DNA of 64,000 nt from Acidobacteriaceae bacterium (GCA_003151335.1 PLXE01000105.1:37095-101094), one strand, 5' to 3'. Counted from the first letter of the stretch, positions 6,172 to 15,892 are shown. The notes: generated from the letters alone by a model not told the origin. Made by a program: numbers and translations.

Positions 6172-8694
6172 TCACATAGTCCAAGTTACGCGCTCCAGCT
6201 GGTTGGTGATTTCCTCGGCTGGCGTTGCGGGCGGAAAGCGCATGGGCTTGCCAATCACGACCGTCAGTTCTCCGGGACGCGCAATCTTGTGCCCGGCCAT
6301 CTTCATCTGGTACAAGCCATCGATCCGCATGGGGACAACCGGGACATTCAGCCGCGACGCCAGCATTCCGACACCCGAGCGGAACGGCGACGGCTTGCCA
6401 TCCGGCGTGCGCACACCTTCGGGATAAACCAGAACGCTGTAGCCTCGGTCCACCGATTCACCCGCGTAGGCGAAACTCTCGCGCACGCCCGATCGCTGGG
6501 GCAGCGGAAAGACGTTGAACAGGGCAACTACCAGATAGTAGCCGGCCCGGTACGCCAAGCGCACGACGGGATTCCAGGTTGCCGGCGGCCGCCACATCTC
6601 CCACAGCATCTCTCCCCACATGCCGACCGCGAGCTTGTGCCGCACCCGGGGCGGAAGCGCGATCAGCGCGAAGCCAACATCGATGTAGGTGACGTGATTG
6701 CAACTGATGAGGAACGGCCCGTCGATACCGCGCAGGTTCTCGCGGCCAACGATCCTGGGGTGCGCCATGATCATGGTCGCCGGCCAGGTGAGCAGGTAGT
6801 AGATGAAGCTACGAATCCACGTGGTGGGCCAGCGCTGCGCCCATCGCGGATACCGATACCCGCTCTGCGGCGACTTCTGCGGCCCGCGCAGCAAACGTTC
6901 GAGATCGCCAACCGTGCTGACGCTGGTGAAGTTCGCCTCGTTGAGATCGACCTGGTAGCGGTCTTCCAGCGCGCTCATCAGCTCGACGCGGTCCATGGAG
7001 CTCAGGTTCAGGTCTCCATCGAGCCTGGCATCGGGAGTGAGTGGGCCGGTGCTGCGTCCAGTAACGCGCGCGATCAGCTCCGCCAAAGCGCCCTGCGGTA
7101 CGCTGGCTCCATCGTTGCCCGAGGCGAAGTGTTGCTGCACCGCCTGCTGGATGGCGGCGATCTTGGGTTTCTGCGTGGGAGTGCGCGGGAAGTCTTGCTC
7201 GGGCCACACCAACCAGCGGCGCATCTGCTGATACTCCGCGAGTTGCTGGTTGGCACGCCTGACCGCTGGCTCTGGATCGACGGAGTCGCGCAGGATGAGC
7301 ACGGCGCAAGGCTCGGCGTTGCCTCCCTGCTCCAGGCCGACGACCACGCACTCGCGTATCGCGGGCTGTTGGCGCAGCGCATTCTCGAGGTCCTCGGGAT
7401 AGATGTTCATCCCTTCGCGCGTCACGATGATATTTTTCTTGCGGCCCTTGAAATAGAGATTGCCTTCCCCGTCGAGTTCGCCAAGATCGCCAGTGCGAAA
7501 CCAACCTGCCTCGCTCAACCCCGGCTTCAGTTCTTTTCCCTGCCAATAACCGGCAGCGACGTTGGCGCCGCGCACCAGGATTTCGCCGTTCTCATCGAGC
7601 TTGATCTCGCGGCCTTCGAGCACTTTGCCGATCGAGCGCCTGCTCATATGAAAGGGGTGGTTCAGGGAAATCAGCGATGTTGTCTCGGTGAGGCCATAGC
7701 CCTGAATTACGACGAAGCTCAATCGCCGCCAGAACTCTTCGGTCTCGGCGTCGAGCGCCGCGCCCCCCGAGATGAAGGCCCAGAACTTCCATCCGAACTG
7801 GCTGTGAATTTTCCGGAAGCGCCACCAGCGCCGCACGAAGTGCTGGTTGTTTGCGGCTTCGAATTGTCGTTGGAACCACTGCCGCCGGCCCGCCGCATCG
7901 AAATCGCGCAGCAGCTTATCTTTCAGCGACTCCATCAGGCGCGGCACCGCGACCACCACCGATACGCGTTCTCGCTTGATGACATGCAGAACTTCCGTCG
8001 GGTTCAACGTGTCCTGGAAGATCACGGTGGCTGACAGCAATTGCGGCAGGAAGATTCCCAGGAACTGCCCAAAGACATGGCTTAACGGCAGCAGATTCAA
8101 GAATCGCAGCGGATGAAAAATGCGCTCGTAGCGGAGGTATTTGCCGATCTCGCGCTCCAGCGGCTCCAAGTTGGCCAGGATGTTGCCATGAGTGATGACT
8201 ACACCGCGCGGCTCGGCGGTCGTGCCGGAGGTGAAGACAATCTGCACCACATCATCGCGAGTGAGCGGCGGCGGAGCCACGGGCTGATCGGTGAGCGCCG
8301 CGAGCTGCTCGCGCAGGATTTCCAGGTTGATCTCTGCGATGCCCGGGACGTGGTTCTGCATCGAGCCAACACAGAGCCTGGCATCCACCTGTTGCGCGAT
8401 ACGCTGGGCGAAATCCGGGGCCGCGATCTTGTCGATGGGCACCACGATGGCACCGCGCAGCAGGCACCCGAAAAATGCGACAACCCACTCGGCGCAGTTC
8501 TCGCCCCAGAGGATGACCTTGTCGCCCTTGCCGATGCCGCGCCGTTCCAGCTCGCGCGCAAAGCGATACGCATTGCTCAGCACATCGCCATACGTCCATC
8601 GCTGCATGCGATAACCGCGATGTTGAGCGTAGGCCGCCTCCCGAGCGTGGCGGCGGAAGTTATCGAGGTAGTCCAGGATGGTGGTGCGTGCCAT
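6172..8694 (-). CDS. Three-domain acyl-activating enzyme: AMP-dependent synthetase, acyl carrier, PlsC-type acyltransferase
   Basis: About 840 residues. The adenylation domain shows FTSGTTAEPRGVV (~155-167), LLPLSHVFGQ, GYGLTETTS and the C-terminal hinge YFKGRKKNIIVTREGMNIYP. An acyl carrier domain follows near residues 530-605, with the phosphopantetheine serine in LNLSSMDRVELM. From ~655 comes a lysophospholipid acyltransferase domain with NHVTYID (NHx4D) and VYPEGVRTPDG. The likely job is to activate a fatty acid, load it on the built-in carrier and pass it to a lysophospholipid or glycerol phosphate; it resembles E. coli Aas in parts but with reversed order and an extra carrier. Start chosen at ATG 8694 (MARTTILDYL); no strong ribosome site is visible. 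Membrane-associated action is inferred. Confidence 0.88.
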   Translation of the reverse strand: MARTTILDYLDNFRRHAREAAYAQHRGYRMQRWTYGDVLSNAYRFARELERRGIGKGDKVILWGENCAEWVVAFFGCLLRGAIVVPIDKIAAPDFAQRIAQQVDARLCVGSMQNHVPGIAEINLEILREQLAALTDQPVAPPPLTRDDVVQIVFTSGTTAEPRGVVITHGNILANLEPLEREIGKYLRYERIFHPLRFLNLLPLSHVFGQFLGIFLPQLLSATVIFQDTLNPTEVLHVIKRERVSVVVAVPRLMESLKDKLLRDFDAAGRRQWFQRQFEAANNQHFVRRWWRFRKIHSQFGWKFWAFISGGAALDAETEEFWRRLSFVVIQGYGLTETTSLISLNHPFHMSRRSIGKVLEGREIKLDENGEILVRGANVAAGYWQGKELKPGLSEAGWFRTGDLGELDGEGNLYFKGRKKNIIVTREGMNIYPEDLENALRQQPAIRECVVVGLEQGGNAEPCAVLILRDSVDPEPAVRRANQQLAEYQQMRRWLVWPEQDFPRTPTQKPKIAAIQQAVQQHFASGNDGASVPQGALAELIARVTGRSTGPLTPDARLDGDLNLSSMDRVELMSALEDRYQVDLNEANFTSVSTVGDLERLLRGPQKSPQSGYRYPRWAQRWPTTWIRSFIYYLLTWPATMIMAHPRIVGRENLRGIDGPFLISCNHVTYIDVGFALIALPPRVRHKLAVGMWGEMLWEMWRPPATWNPVVRLAYRAGYYLVVALFNVFPLPQRSGVRESFAYAGESVDRGYSVLVYPEGVRTPDGKPSPFRSGVGMLASRLNVPVVPMRIDGLYQMKMAGHKIARPGELTVVIGKPMRFPPATPAEEITNQLERVTWTM

Positions 8695-8812
8695 CTGCTG
8701 ACAGTTTAACCGTTGGAAGGAGCGGCAGTGCGAGGCTGAGACCACGATTGCACCGAGACCAGACGCCAGCTATCGCGGGCCGCATATCCGTTGAAGTTGC
8801 TCTGGCCGGGAA

Positions 8813-8842
8813 AAGCAGGTCCCTCCGCTCGGTCGGGATGAC
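8813..8842 (-). repeat. GTCATCCCGA...GGAGGGACCTGC repeat-family copy
   Basis: On the minus strand this reads GTCATCCCGACCGAGCGGAG then GGACCTGC. It belongs to the same family as the copies at 1808, 18366 and 32699. It lies in the short gap between two genes. Confidence 0.6.
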
Positions 8843-8867
8843 AAAACAAAAGGGCCTGCTCTGCCAA

Positions 8868-10568
8868 TCATGGAGCGCGGCGTAACTCCAAATCGCGGGC
8901 GGCCGCGTTTTCGACTTTCTCGATCACCACGATGGCCACCCACTCATTGTTGCGATTCAGGTAGCGAATCACCCGGCCGCCGAGAACGTTCGCAACTTGT
9001 TGCGGGGCCAGATCCTGGTGATAGTCGAAGAAGCGTTCCTGAAGTTGCTCGCCGAAGGGCAAACTCCGCAACAGAGGATGCGCTGGCTGCCACTTGGTCG
9101 GAAACAACAGCGCCACCTCAAACTGATCGGTAGCTTGCGCGGCCCCCTCGATTTCGAGGACCGAGAAGTTCTCGATGGGTACCACCGTGAGCGGCTGTTT
9201 GACGTATCCCAGGAACGGGCGCGTAAGCTCATCGGAAGCCGGCCACGCCGTGAGCACGCGCGCGTGTGGGAAGCGCATCGCCAATTCATCGGCGGCCTGT
9301 TTGTGGACGATGACGTAATCGCGATACAGCAACGTATCCTCAGGAGCGATGCGATAGGGCGGCGGAGTGAGCAGCGCGAACCCAAACGCCACGCAAGCCA
9401 CTGCGATCCACGATGCCCAGCGCCGGATGCGACGCCACAGGGTGGAAACGCAAAGCAGGATTACCAATGGCACAACCGGAAGCAGGTAGCGAGCCAGCAC
9501 CGCGCCTCCCAGCGCGGACAGGGCCACGACATGTGCCAGGATGACCACCCCAAACACGAACTGCACATTGATGGGAATGCGGGGACGTGGGGTGCCATCG
9601 GGCTCCTGTAGCGGGGGACAACTCATGGCGTAGGCTGCGGCCAGCGTCAGCACAAACAGGTTCAGATAGCCCAGCGCGTGCCAGAGCCGTATCAGGATCG
9701 CAAGCACGATGCGCAGTGGAGTGAGCGTAGCTTGCAGGTTGTAACGCAGGTACTCCGGATTGCCAAAATAGAAGCCGGTTCGGTGATGGTGATAAAGGAA
9801 CCACAGGGCGAGCGGGACCAGGCACAACAGAAACGAGAAGGCGGCCAGCCGTCTCCTACCCATGCACAATGTTTCGGCCCCTCGCACCTTGCCTTGCAGA
9901 ACGGGACACAGCAACTCCCAACCCAGCAGCGCCAGAGGCGTAACAATGGCAGTTTCCTTGGCGAGAGGCGCAAGAGCCAAGAACACGATGGTAGCTGCCG
10001 GTCTTCGCTCCACGTACATTGCCAGTCCCCAAAGCGTCAGCGCGCAAACCATCATGTCGAGGTGGGCCAGCGAGCTCTGCGCAAAGAAAACGGAGTAGAC
10101 CGAGGTGCACAAAACGGTTGCGGCAGCCACCTCTTCGTTGGCCACGTCGCACGCGAGCCGCCACAGCCCCAGCAGGGCAAACGCAGCGATCAGCAGCATC
10201 GCAGTTCGCGTCACCGCCGGGGTAAAGCCGCTGAACTTCCACCAGAACGCCAGCCACAGCATCACCAGCGGGGGATGTGCGTTGGAGAGCGTGGTGCTCG
10301 GAATCAGTGAACCGGTGAGTAAGAGATCGCGCGCCGCCGGAATAAAGTAGCCAGCTTCATCCCAGAAGTACGGCAGCCGCAATAAAGGAGCATGCGTGAC
10401 GAATAGGAAGGCAAAAATGAGCGCGTAGGCGAAGAGGCATTCGCGCAGGTGCGTTGCGGCGTGAAGGACGCGCGCTTTGAAGGGGCACGCCTTCAGGCGT
10501 GTCGCCGACAATTGAGCATATGCCGGCTTTAGCCGCTGCGGGAACTCGTTCTCTTTGCCCTGTGGCAT
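8868..10568 (-). CDS. GT39/ArnT-like polytopic membrane glycosyltransferase
   Basis: About 566 residues with roughly ten hydrophobic segments and a soluble C-terminal third. The early periplasmic loop has the acidic pair FWDEAGYF (Asp70-Glu71), the catalytic mark of the PMT/ArnT group that uses polyprenyl-phosphate sugars. HLDMMVCALTLWG and APLAKETAIVTPLALLGWE follow the usual pattern. The acceptor is unknown. The N-terminal ~33 residues (RLKPAYAQLSATRLKACPF) are the translation of an intergenic repeat element, so the true start may be further in. No good ATG follows before the first membrane helix, so 10568 is kept provisionally. Confidence 0.78.
   Translation of the reverse strand: MPQGKENEFPQRLKPAYAQLSATRLKACPFKARVLHAATHLRECLFAYALIFAFLFVTHAPLLRLPYFWDEAGYFIPAARDLLLTGSLIPSTTLSNAHPPLVMLWLAFWWKFSGFTPAVTRTAMLLIAAFALLGLWRLACDVANEEVAAATVLCTSVYSVFFAQSSLAHLDMMVCALTLWGLAMYVERRPAATIVFLALAPLAKETAIVTPLALLGWELLCPVLQGKVRGAETLCMGRRRLAAFSFLLCLVPLALWFLYHHHRTGFYFGNPEYLRYNLQATLTPLRIVLAILIRLWHALGYLNLFVLTLAAAYAMSCPPLQEPDGTPRPRIPINVQFVFGVVILAHVVALSALGGAVLARYLLPVVPLVILLCVSTLWRRIRRWASWIAVACVAFGFALLTPPPYRIAPEDTLLYRDYVIVHKQAADELAMRFPHARVLTAWPASDELTRPFLGYVKQPLTVVPIENFSVLEIEGAAQATDQFEVALLFPTKWQPAHPLLRSLPFGEQLQERFFDYHQDLAPQQVANVLGGRVIRYLNRNNEWVAIVVIEKVENAAARDLELRRAP
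10479..10546. repeat. Palindromic repeat overlapping the 5' end of the GT39-like gene
   Basis: The segment has GGGGCACGCCTTCAGGCGTG followed by TCGCCGACAATTG and GCCGGCTTTAGCCGCTG. A related module, GGCACAGCTAAAGCTGTGCC plus CCTTCAAAG, is at about 10649-10677. Both join a short inverted repeat to CCCTTCAAAG-like sequence. They resemble intergenic elements rather than coding DNA. Confidence 0.5.
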
Positions 10569-10712
10569 CGCCCGCGCATCTATGCGCCGACCTCACAAAA
10601 ACCGAATTCTCTCAGGGGCCAAAGCCCAACTCTTCCACCGTCGATACGGCACAGCTAAAGCTGTGCCCCTTCAAAGACAAGCCAGCCGGATCCCGCTCTC
10701 CCGGAAACCACG

Positions 10713-11012
10713 CTAATGAATCGGGCCCATCCCGGGCCCCATGCGCGGATCCAGCTTGATCTCTCCGAAGGTGTTCTCGTAGTTCACCAGGTTCTGCTGC
10801 AGGATGGTGTAAAGCGCCTTGGCCTGCTGCGGACTCAAATAGATTCCCTGAAAGTTGCGCACCTCCACGCGGGTTTCGTCCTGCTGTTGCAGGGTGCCAA
10901 AAATCAGGAAGAAGTCCCACACGTTCACCCGCACTTGCACGCTGTTGGCATAACTTTCGCGGTAGTCGGGGGCATTGGTCAACTGAATCAATGGCTGCGG
11001 AGGATTCGACAT
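10713..11012 (-). CDS. DUF3467 family protein
   Basis: A 99-residue protein with the DUF3467 pattern: ESYANSVQVRVNVWDFFLIFG, then VRNFQGIYLSPQQAKALYTIL and NTFGEIKL. The family is small, cytoplasmic and of unknown function, frequent in acidobacteria and other environmental phyla. The ATG at 11012 is preceded by GAGGTC at good spacing. It is a monocistronic unit between repeat-rich gaps. Confidence 0.85.
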   Translation of the reverse strand: MSNPPQPLIQLTNAPDYRESYANSVQVRVNVWDFFLIFGTLQQQDETRVEVRNFQGIYLSPQQAKALYTILQQNLVNYENTFGEIKLDPRMGPGMGPIH

Positions 11013-11039
11013 GGTGACCTCGAAAATCGCAGTGTAGCA

Positions 11040-11122
11040 GAACAGTTGCCAGTAGTCAGTCGCCGGTTGTCCGGTTGAGACTCTGGAAACTCAGAACTGC
11101 GAACCGACAGCTGGCAACTGGG
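11040..11122. repeat. Degenerate AACTGGCAACTGAC-type repeats
   Basis: Several inverted or direct variants of the AACTGGCAACTGA word occur here (AGTTGCCAGTAGTCAGT, GACAGCTGGCAACTGG). The same word family is at 34921-34960, 35081-35113 and 36857-36897, always between genes. Confidence 0.5.
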
Positions 11123-11125
11123 AGC

Positions 11126-11156
11126 AAAAAACGGCGGCCCCGAAAGGGAGCCGCCG
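11126..11156 (-). terminator. Rho-independent terminator after the TonB receptor gene
   Basis: On the minus strand a 7-bp stem CGGCGGC/GCCGCCG encloses an 11-base loop and is followed by TTTTTT. It lies just past the stop at 11179. Confidence 0.8.
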
Positions 11157-11178
11157 AAGTGAAGCAGAGTCGAACTGG

Positions 11179-14100
11179 CTAGAAGGTGATCTTGCCCGCG
11201 AACTGGATGATGCGTCCCGAAGGCAGACCCGGGAAGAACGATCCGTAAGGGCCAGTTGGCGGCGCCGCCGTGGTCGTGATCTGACCAAACGTTCCAGACG
11301 CCAGATTGAGGTCAGGGTTGGTGAAATTCGGGTGATTGAAAATGTTGTAGAAGTTGGTGCTGAAGTTGAACATGAACCTCTCCGACAGCTTGAAGTTCTT
11401 GCCGAAGGTGACGTCGGAGTCGAAGAAGTGAGGTCCACGGTAACTGTTCCGGCGCTGGTTTGGCCACGCTCCGAACGCGTCCGACACTGTGAAGGCATTG
11501 GGGTCGAGGCACTGGCTGTTGCCATTGACGCAACTACCCGTTTGGCCATTCGGAGCAATCACGTTCGCCACCGTATTGCCCGGGCCATAGTTGGTAATAG
11601 CAGTGTTGCCATCAATGACGGTGAGTGGCAGACCCGAGCGCCAGAAGAAGTTCTCCGACAGAATCCAGCCACCCAAGACCTGGTTAGCAAAGCTGTTGCT
11701 GGACTTATACGGTATCGTCCACACGTAGGTACCGTTGAAGCTGTTGCGGACATCGTAGTCAGCGTTGCCGTAGTTGTTGCACGACAGACAGAACGGGTTG
11801 ATCTGATATTGTAACGACCCGAACGTCTGAGAGGCGTTGTAGGGCTCGCCGCCCGCGTTGGAGATGTCATCCATCGTGTGACTCCAGGTATAGCTGAACT
11901 GGAAGGTCAACCCATACCGCGCGCGCTGGGATATGTTGGCGGTGATGCCGTTGTAGTTGGAGATGCCGCTGGAAGTGTACTGCTGAACCGCGGTGAATAT
12001 GGGGGTGGGCGCCGTAGCAGGGAGCCCCAGCCCGGTGTCACCGTAGGCGTTTAAGCCTTCATTGTAGGTTGGGATATGAACGCCGTGGTTGCCCACGTAA
12101 GTCAATCCCAGCGTGGTCTTGTCTCCCATCGCCTGTTGCATCCCGAAGCTCCACTGCTCCCAGTACGGAGTGTGGAAGGTCCCGATCTGGTTATGAATGG
12201 CCGGGGTGCGGAACTGGGATCCCAATAGTGCTTTGAGGGTGTTATAGGACGCCCCGCTGTCAAATCCCGCCATAATAGCCGCGGCCGACGCTGCGCCTTG
12301 AATATACGGACTATTAGAGGTAGTGGTGTCGCCCCACGGCGCACCGGTGATACGGACTTCGACCAATCCAGGCAGGTTGGTCATGAATTGATCACCTATG
12401 ATCGAAGGAAAGGCATCGTAGAAGATGCCAAAACCGCCGCGGAAGACGGTGTTCGGACCCAACGGTGACCACGCAAAGCCGAAGCGGGGCGCCAGGTCGA
12501 TCTTGTCGGTGGCATTAAAAAGCTGGTGGTTGTGGCCGTTGATGATGGAGTTGTAGGGAGTGCTCTTGCTGAGCATACCCGCGGCCAACAGGTTCTCGAA
12601 CGAGTTATTCAGCAACGCAGAGCAATTGCGCTGGCAGACCGGATTGGAGTTCTTCTCCGCACGCAGGGCCAGGGTGAGTGTCAAGTTGCTGCTGACCTTC
12701 CACTCGTCCTGTGCATAGATGCCGATTCCCCAGAGAGCGACTGGCTGCTCTGTCGCGGACGGAAAGCGCTGCCGGGTCTGGTACGCAATGCCGTTGTAGA
12801 AATCGGTTTGGCCGCCATCGCCGTTGCCCGAAATGTCAAGCCCTAACACCTGAGGATTGTTGAGCACGCTGAAGGTGAAGTCGCTGATGTCATAACGACG
12901 GAAGTTAGCGCCGAACTTGAGGTTGTGCTTTCCCTTGGTCCAGGAGAGATCGTCGAGGAACTGATACTGCGTGACGTTACGTCCTTGTGGGAAGCTGTAC
13001 ACCGATCCTCCCACTGTCGTCATGTTATACCCTAGCTCGATGAACCCATACGGGAAAAGGCTAGAGTCAATCTGGTTGAAGATGGCTTGGTAGTGGCTGA
13101 GGTCCGCGCTGAACTGGTTGGTGGTATTGGGGTTGATAATGTGGGTCCACCCAAACTGGCCATCGTATGCGGGCTGTTTGCTGGCAGCACTGAAAGCGGA
13201 GTTGATGGGATCAGCGTACGTGGCCTGAATGCCGTGATCGATGCGGGTGCGGAAGTAGAACTGGTTGTTTTGCGACGGGTTCCAATCGATCCTGACGGGT
13301 AGGATCCATTCCTTTCCGGGCAAGGCCGGTGTCGCCGAGTATTGCGTGAAGCAGTTGTCCCCAGCTAATGCGGGGACGAAGAAGCCGCTGCCTGGGGTGT
13401 TCAGCAACCCGCCGCAGTTGCCCCCATTTTGACTGGTATACGTTGCAATATTGACTGGGTTCATGCCTGGGTACCCTTTGGCACCTGCGAACAGGTTGAA
13501 ATACCTCTGGTACAACCCAACCTCGGCCGGCGCGGTGGCTGCCAGGTTAGCCAGTGTCGCAGCAGCAAAAGCGGGCGTTGGTGCATAGACCGGCGTAGTC
13601 GAAGGAACGATGTATTGGACAGCTTCGTAGTCCACGAAGAAGAAGAGTTTGTCCTTCTTGATCGGACCACCAAAATTCGCTCCCCACTGATTGTTGTTGG
13701 CAAAGGGACGCGGGGTTATCGGGCTGGTGTGATTGTTAAACCAGTCGTTGGCATCCAGGGTGCGGCCGGTCCACTCGTAAAAGACATTGCCGTGGTACTG
13801 GTTGGTACCCGACTTGGTAACGTAGTTGATCTGGGCGCCGGCCTGCTGGCCGTACTGTCCAGAGTACGCGTTGCTAATGACGGTGGCTTCCTGCAGTTCG
13901 TTCCTACCCAGGGTCAAGTTGGTGGCGCCTGAGTTGTTCAGGTTCAGGTAGGGATCCATATCGTTCTCGCCGTTAACCGTGAACAGGTTCGCAGTGGCGG
14001 GAAGTCCGTAGGCGCTGAAGTTGCCATATCCCTGGCCGGTGTTCATGGTCACGCCGGGCGCCGCCTGCGCAATGGCCGTGAGGTCATTGCCACCGTTTGG

Positions 14101-14547
14101 CGCGTTGGCGATAATGTTCTGGTCAAAATTGGTGGACAGGTTAGCGTTGTCCGTCTGCACCAAGGGCGGAGCACCGGTCACTTCCACCGTCGTTGAGCCA
14201 GCGCCTAGCGCCATCTTCACGTTAGCAACGGTGGTCTGGCCGACGCTTACGGAGTACTGACTCTGCGTCCTACTGAAGCCTTGGGCGGCTACGCCGACAG
14301 TATAGCTTCCCGGACCCAACAGAGAAAACCGGTAAAGACCGCTCGAGTTGGTTGTGGTAGTGCGGGTTTCGCCAGTGTCGACGCTTTTCAGCGTTACCGT
14401 GGCGTTTGCCAAAACAGCGCCAGTGGGGTCAGTGACCGTACCGGTCAAGTCGCCCGAAACGAGCGTCTGTCCGAAAGCTGAGGGTGCCATCAGGCAGGCC
14501 GCCAGCAACAACGCCAAAAGCGCATAAAATGCATGGAATTTTTTCAT
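11179..14547 (-). CDS. Oar-like TonB-dependent receptor with carboxypeptidase-regulatory N-terminal domain
   Basis: A 1122-residue outer-membrane protein. The start MKKFHAFYALLALLL begins a signal peptide ending near AFGQ, and AGGAGAAGAGG lies upstream of ATG 14547. Residues ~30-115 form a carboxypeptidase-regulatory/CnaB-like beta domain (GTVTDPTGAVLANATVTL). A plug region follows (NLSTNFDQNI, TMNTGQGYGNFSAYG), then a long beta-barrel rich in aromatic and Asn residues, ending in a C-terminal segment GRIIQFAGKITF with a terminal Phe, as barrel proteins show. Such receptors are strongly expanded in acidobacteria and are linked to uptake of large glycans or peptides; the ligand here is unknown. 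It is a single-gene unit with its own terminator. Confidence 0.9.
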   Translation of the reverse strand: MKKFHAFYALLALLLAACLMAPSAFGQTLVSGDLTGTVTDPTGAVLANATVTLKSVDTGETRTTTTNSSGLYRFSLLGPGSYTVGVAAQGFSRTQSQYSVSVGQTTVANVKMALGAGSTTVEVTGAPPLVQTDNANLSTNFDQNIIANAPNGGNDLTAIAQAAPGVTMNTGQGYGNFSAYGLPATANLFTVNGENDMDPYLNLNNSGATNLTLGRNELQEATVISNAYSGQYGQQAGAQINYVTKSGTNQYHGNVFYEWTGRTLDANDWFNNHTSPITPRPFANNNQWGANFGGPIKKDKLFFFVDYEAVQYIVPSTTPVYAPTPAFAAATLANLAATAPAEVGLYQRYFNLFAGAKGYPGMNPVNIATYTSQNGGNCGGLLNTPGSGFFVPALAGDNCFTQYSATPALPGKEWILPVRIDWNPSQNNQFYFRTRIDHGIQATYADPINSAFSAASKQPAYDGQFGWTHIINPNTTNQFSADLSHYQAIFNQIDSSLFPYGFIELGYNMTTVGGSVYSFPQGRNVTQYQFLDDLSWTKGKHNLKFGANFRRYDISDFTFSVLNNPQVLGLDISGNGDGGQTDFYNGIAYQTRQRFPSATEQPVALWGIGIYAQDEWKVSSNLTLTLALRAEKNSNPVCQRNCSALLNNSFENLLAAGMLSKSTPYNSIINGHNHQLFNATDKIDLAPRFGFAWSPLGPNTVFRGGFGIFYDAFPSIIGDQFMTNLPGLVEVRITGAPWGDTTTSNSPYIQGAASAAAIMAGFDSGASYNTLKALLGSQFRTPAIHNQIGTFHTPYWEQWSFGMQQAMGDKTTLGLTYVGNHGVHIPTYNEGLNAYGDTGLGLPATAPTPIFTAVQQYTSSGISNYNGITANISQRARYGLTFQFSYTWSHTMDDISNAGGEPYNASQTFGSLQYQINPFCLSCNNYGNADYDVRNSFNGTYVWTIPYKSSNSFANQVLGGWILSENFFWRSGLPLTVIDGNTAITNYGPGNTVANVIAPNGQTGSCVNGNSQCLDPNAFTVSDAFGAWPNQRRNSYRGPHFFDSDVTFGKNFKLSERFMFNFSTNFYNIFNHPNFTNPDLNLASGTFGQITTTAAPPTGPYGSFFPGLPSGRIIQFAGKITF

Positions 14548-15141
14548 ATTACGAACCTCTTCTCCTCGCACTACGTTCTTTCAAATCGCCAAGACCCTTC
14601 GAGGGGCATTATTTGGCAATGTCCGAGAAAGGTTAATGCAAGTGGCCTGCCACTCCCCTCCGCCTCAATAAGTAATGTAAATATATGAATACAAATGGGA
14701 TCGAAACAGGAAGACGAGGCTCATCCCATGAAGCTACCACTTTTCACAGATTCCAGCCTGGCAATCTCCAATTTCTTGGAGAATTGCGGCAACCTTGCAC
14801 TGGGCTGAAATCATCCCGTCGCTTCGCGGTTAGTGGCTGGTGGCTCTGTCCCGCTCGCGAACCGGGCTATTTGGTGGCGACGCAGTCCCTATTGCCCAGC
14901 AAAGGCTTCCCCTGGTTGCGTAATAACGCGCGGAACCGGGCCGGTGTGCTGACATCATCGCGGCTCCACGCTGTACAAGGTGAAATCCGCCAGAGTCTCT
15001 TACTCATTACTTTGCTTTCAGACAGAAAAGATTGGTTGACGCGGCGGGATGGGAATAGACTAGCCGGGGACGACTACCAAGCGGCGCAGTGCGAGGACGG
15101 AACCACCAGGCTGGGCTCGCTGATTTCAAGAGGAGAAAACC
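14548..15141. other. Divergent intergenic region without a recognised gene
   Basis: A 594-base gap between divergently transcribed receptor (left) and secreted-protein (right) genes. Possible reading frames across it lack recognisable domains and a ribosome site. It should hold the promoters of both genes; an AT-richer stretch near 14665-14695 (AATAAGTAATGTAAATATAT) is the likeliest promoter area, but no hexamers are called. Confidence 0.5.
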
Positions 15142-15849
15142 ATGGCTCGATTTGCCAATCATCTATTCCTAGTGACGCTCGCCGTAGCGCTCGCTACTTC
15201 ACTCTGTCTGGGACAAAGTACAAATGCCGCCCAGCCCGGTCAAGCTTCCACACAGCCTTCTTCCTCACCTGCGCCGCCACAGACCACAACTCCGGCGGGT
15301 GCTGCCAAAGGGCACGGCGTCATGCCGGTGGAATTAACCAAGTCTCTAGACTCGAAGAAGCTGAAGGAAGGTGATCCGGTGACGGGCCGCATCGCTGCCG
15401 ATTTGCGCATGAAGGACGGAACAGCGATTCCGCGCGGCAGCAAGGTGACTGGCCACGTGACTGAGGCGAAGGCGCGCTCCAAGGGCGATCCGCAGTCGGC
15501 GCTGGGAATAGTCTTCGACAAGATCAGCCTGCCAGGAGGGAAAGACCTAGCCATCAAGGGCGAGATCCAGGCGGTGGCCTCGAATCCGAATGCCGGCACG
15601 CAAGATACCGGGGTTCCTGCCCGTATGCCGTCCGCGGGTGAGGGTACGGGTGCGGGCACGTCGATGCCCCCACCACCCAGCACGCCCACCAGTCAGCAAA
15701 CGGGCCGCCCGTTACTGAATGCACAGTCGAAGGGCGTTATCGGGATTCACAATCTTGCGCTGGCGGAGAATTCGGTGCTCATCTCCACCGGCAAGAATGT
15801 GAGCCTGGATAGCGGGACGCAGTTGATGCTTCAGGTAGAGGTCGAGTAA
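15142..15849 (+). CDS. Secreted protein of unknown function
   Basis: A 235-residue protein with a clear signal peptide (MARFANHLFLVTLAVALATSLCLGQ) and GAGGAGAAAACC directly upstream of the ATG. A Pro/Ser/Thr/Gln-rich linker follows (~25-55). The region ~60-140 has VELTKSLDSKKLKEGDPVTG and AIPRGSKVTGHVTEAKA, a short beta-rich pattern reminiscent of secretion-system TrbI/VirB10-type barrels, but the match is too weak to name. The C-terminal part (~195-235) is also beta-rich. The protein is probably periplasmic. The next gene is convergent. Confidence 0.75.
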   Translation: MARFANHLFLVTLAVALATSLCLGQSTNAAQPGQASTQPSSSPAPPQTTTPAGAAKGHGVMPVELTKSLDSKKLKEGDPVTGRIAADLRMKDGTAIPRGSKVTGHVTEAKARSKGDPQSALGIVFDKISLPGGKDLAIKGEIQAVASNPNAGTQDTGVPARMPSAGEGTGAGTSMPPPPSTPTSQQTGRPLLNAQSKGVIGIHNLALAENSVLISTGKNVSLDSGTQLMLQVEVE

Positions 15850-15892
15850 CTCCGGGCGCTCGCTCAGCTTGGAGGACGAAGTCGCCCGACGC

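Noticed and set aside
6289..8034. A 581-codon plus-strand open frame
   Set aside because: Antisense to the three-domain acyl-activating gene; no ribosome site and Arg/His-rich random composition.
14685..15374. A 229-codon plus-strand frame upstream of the secreted protein
   Set aside because: It overlaps the true start region of the signal-peptide protein in another frame and has no ribosome site or domain.
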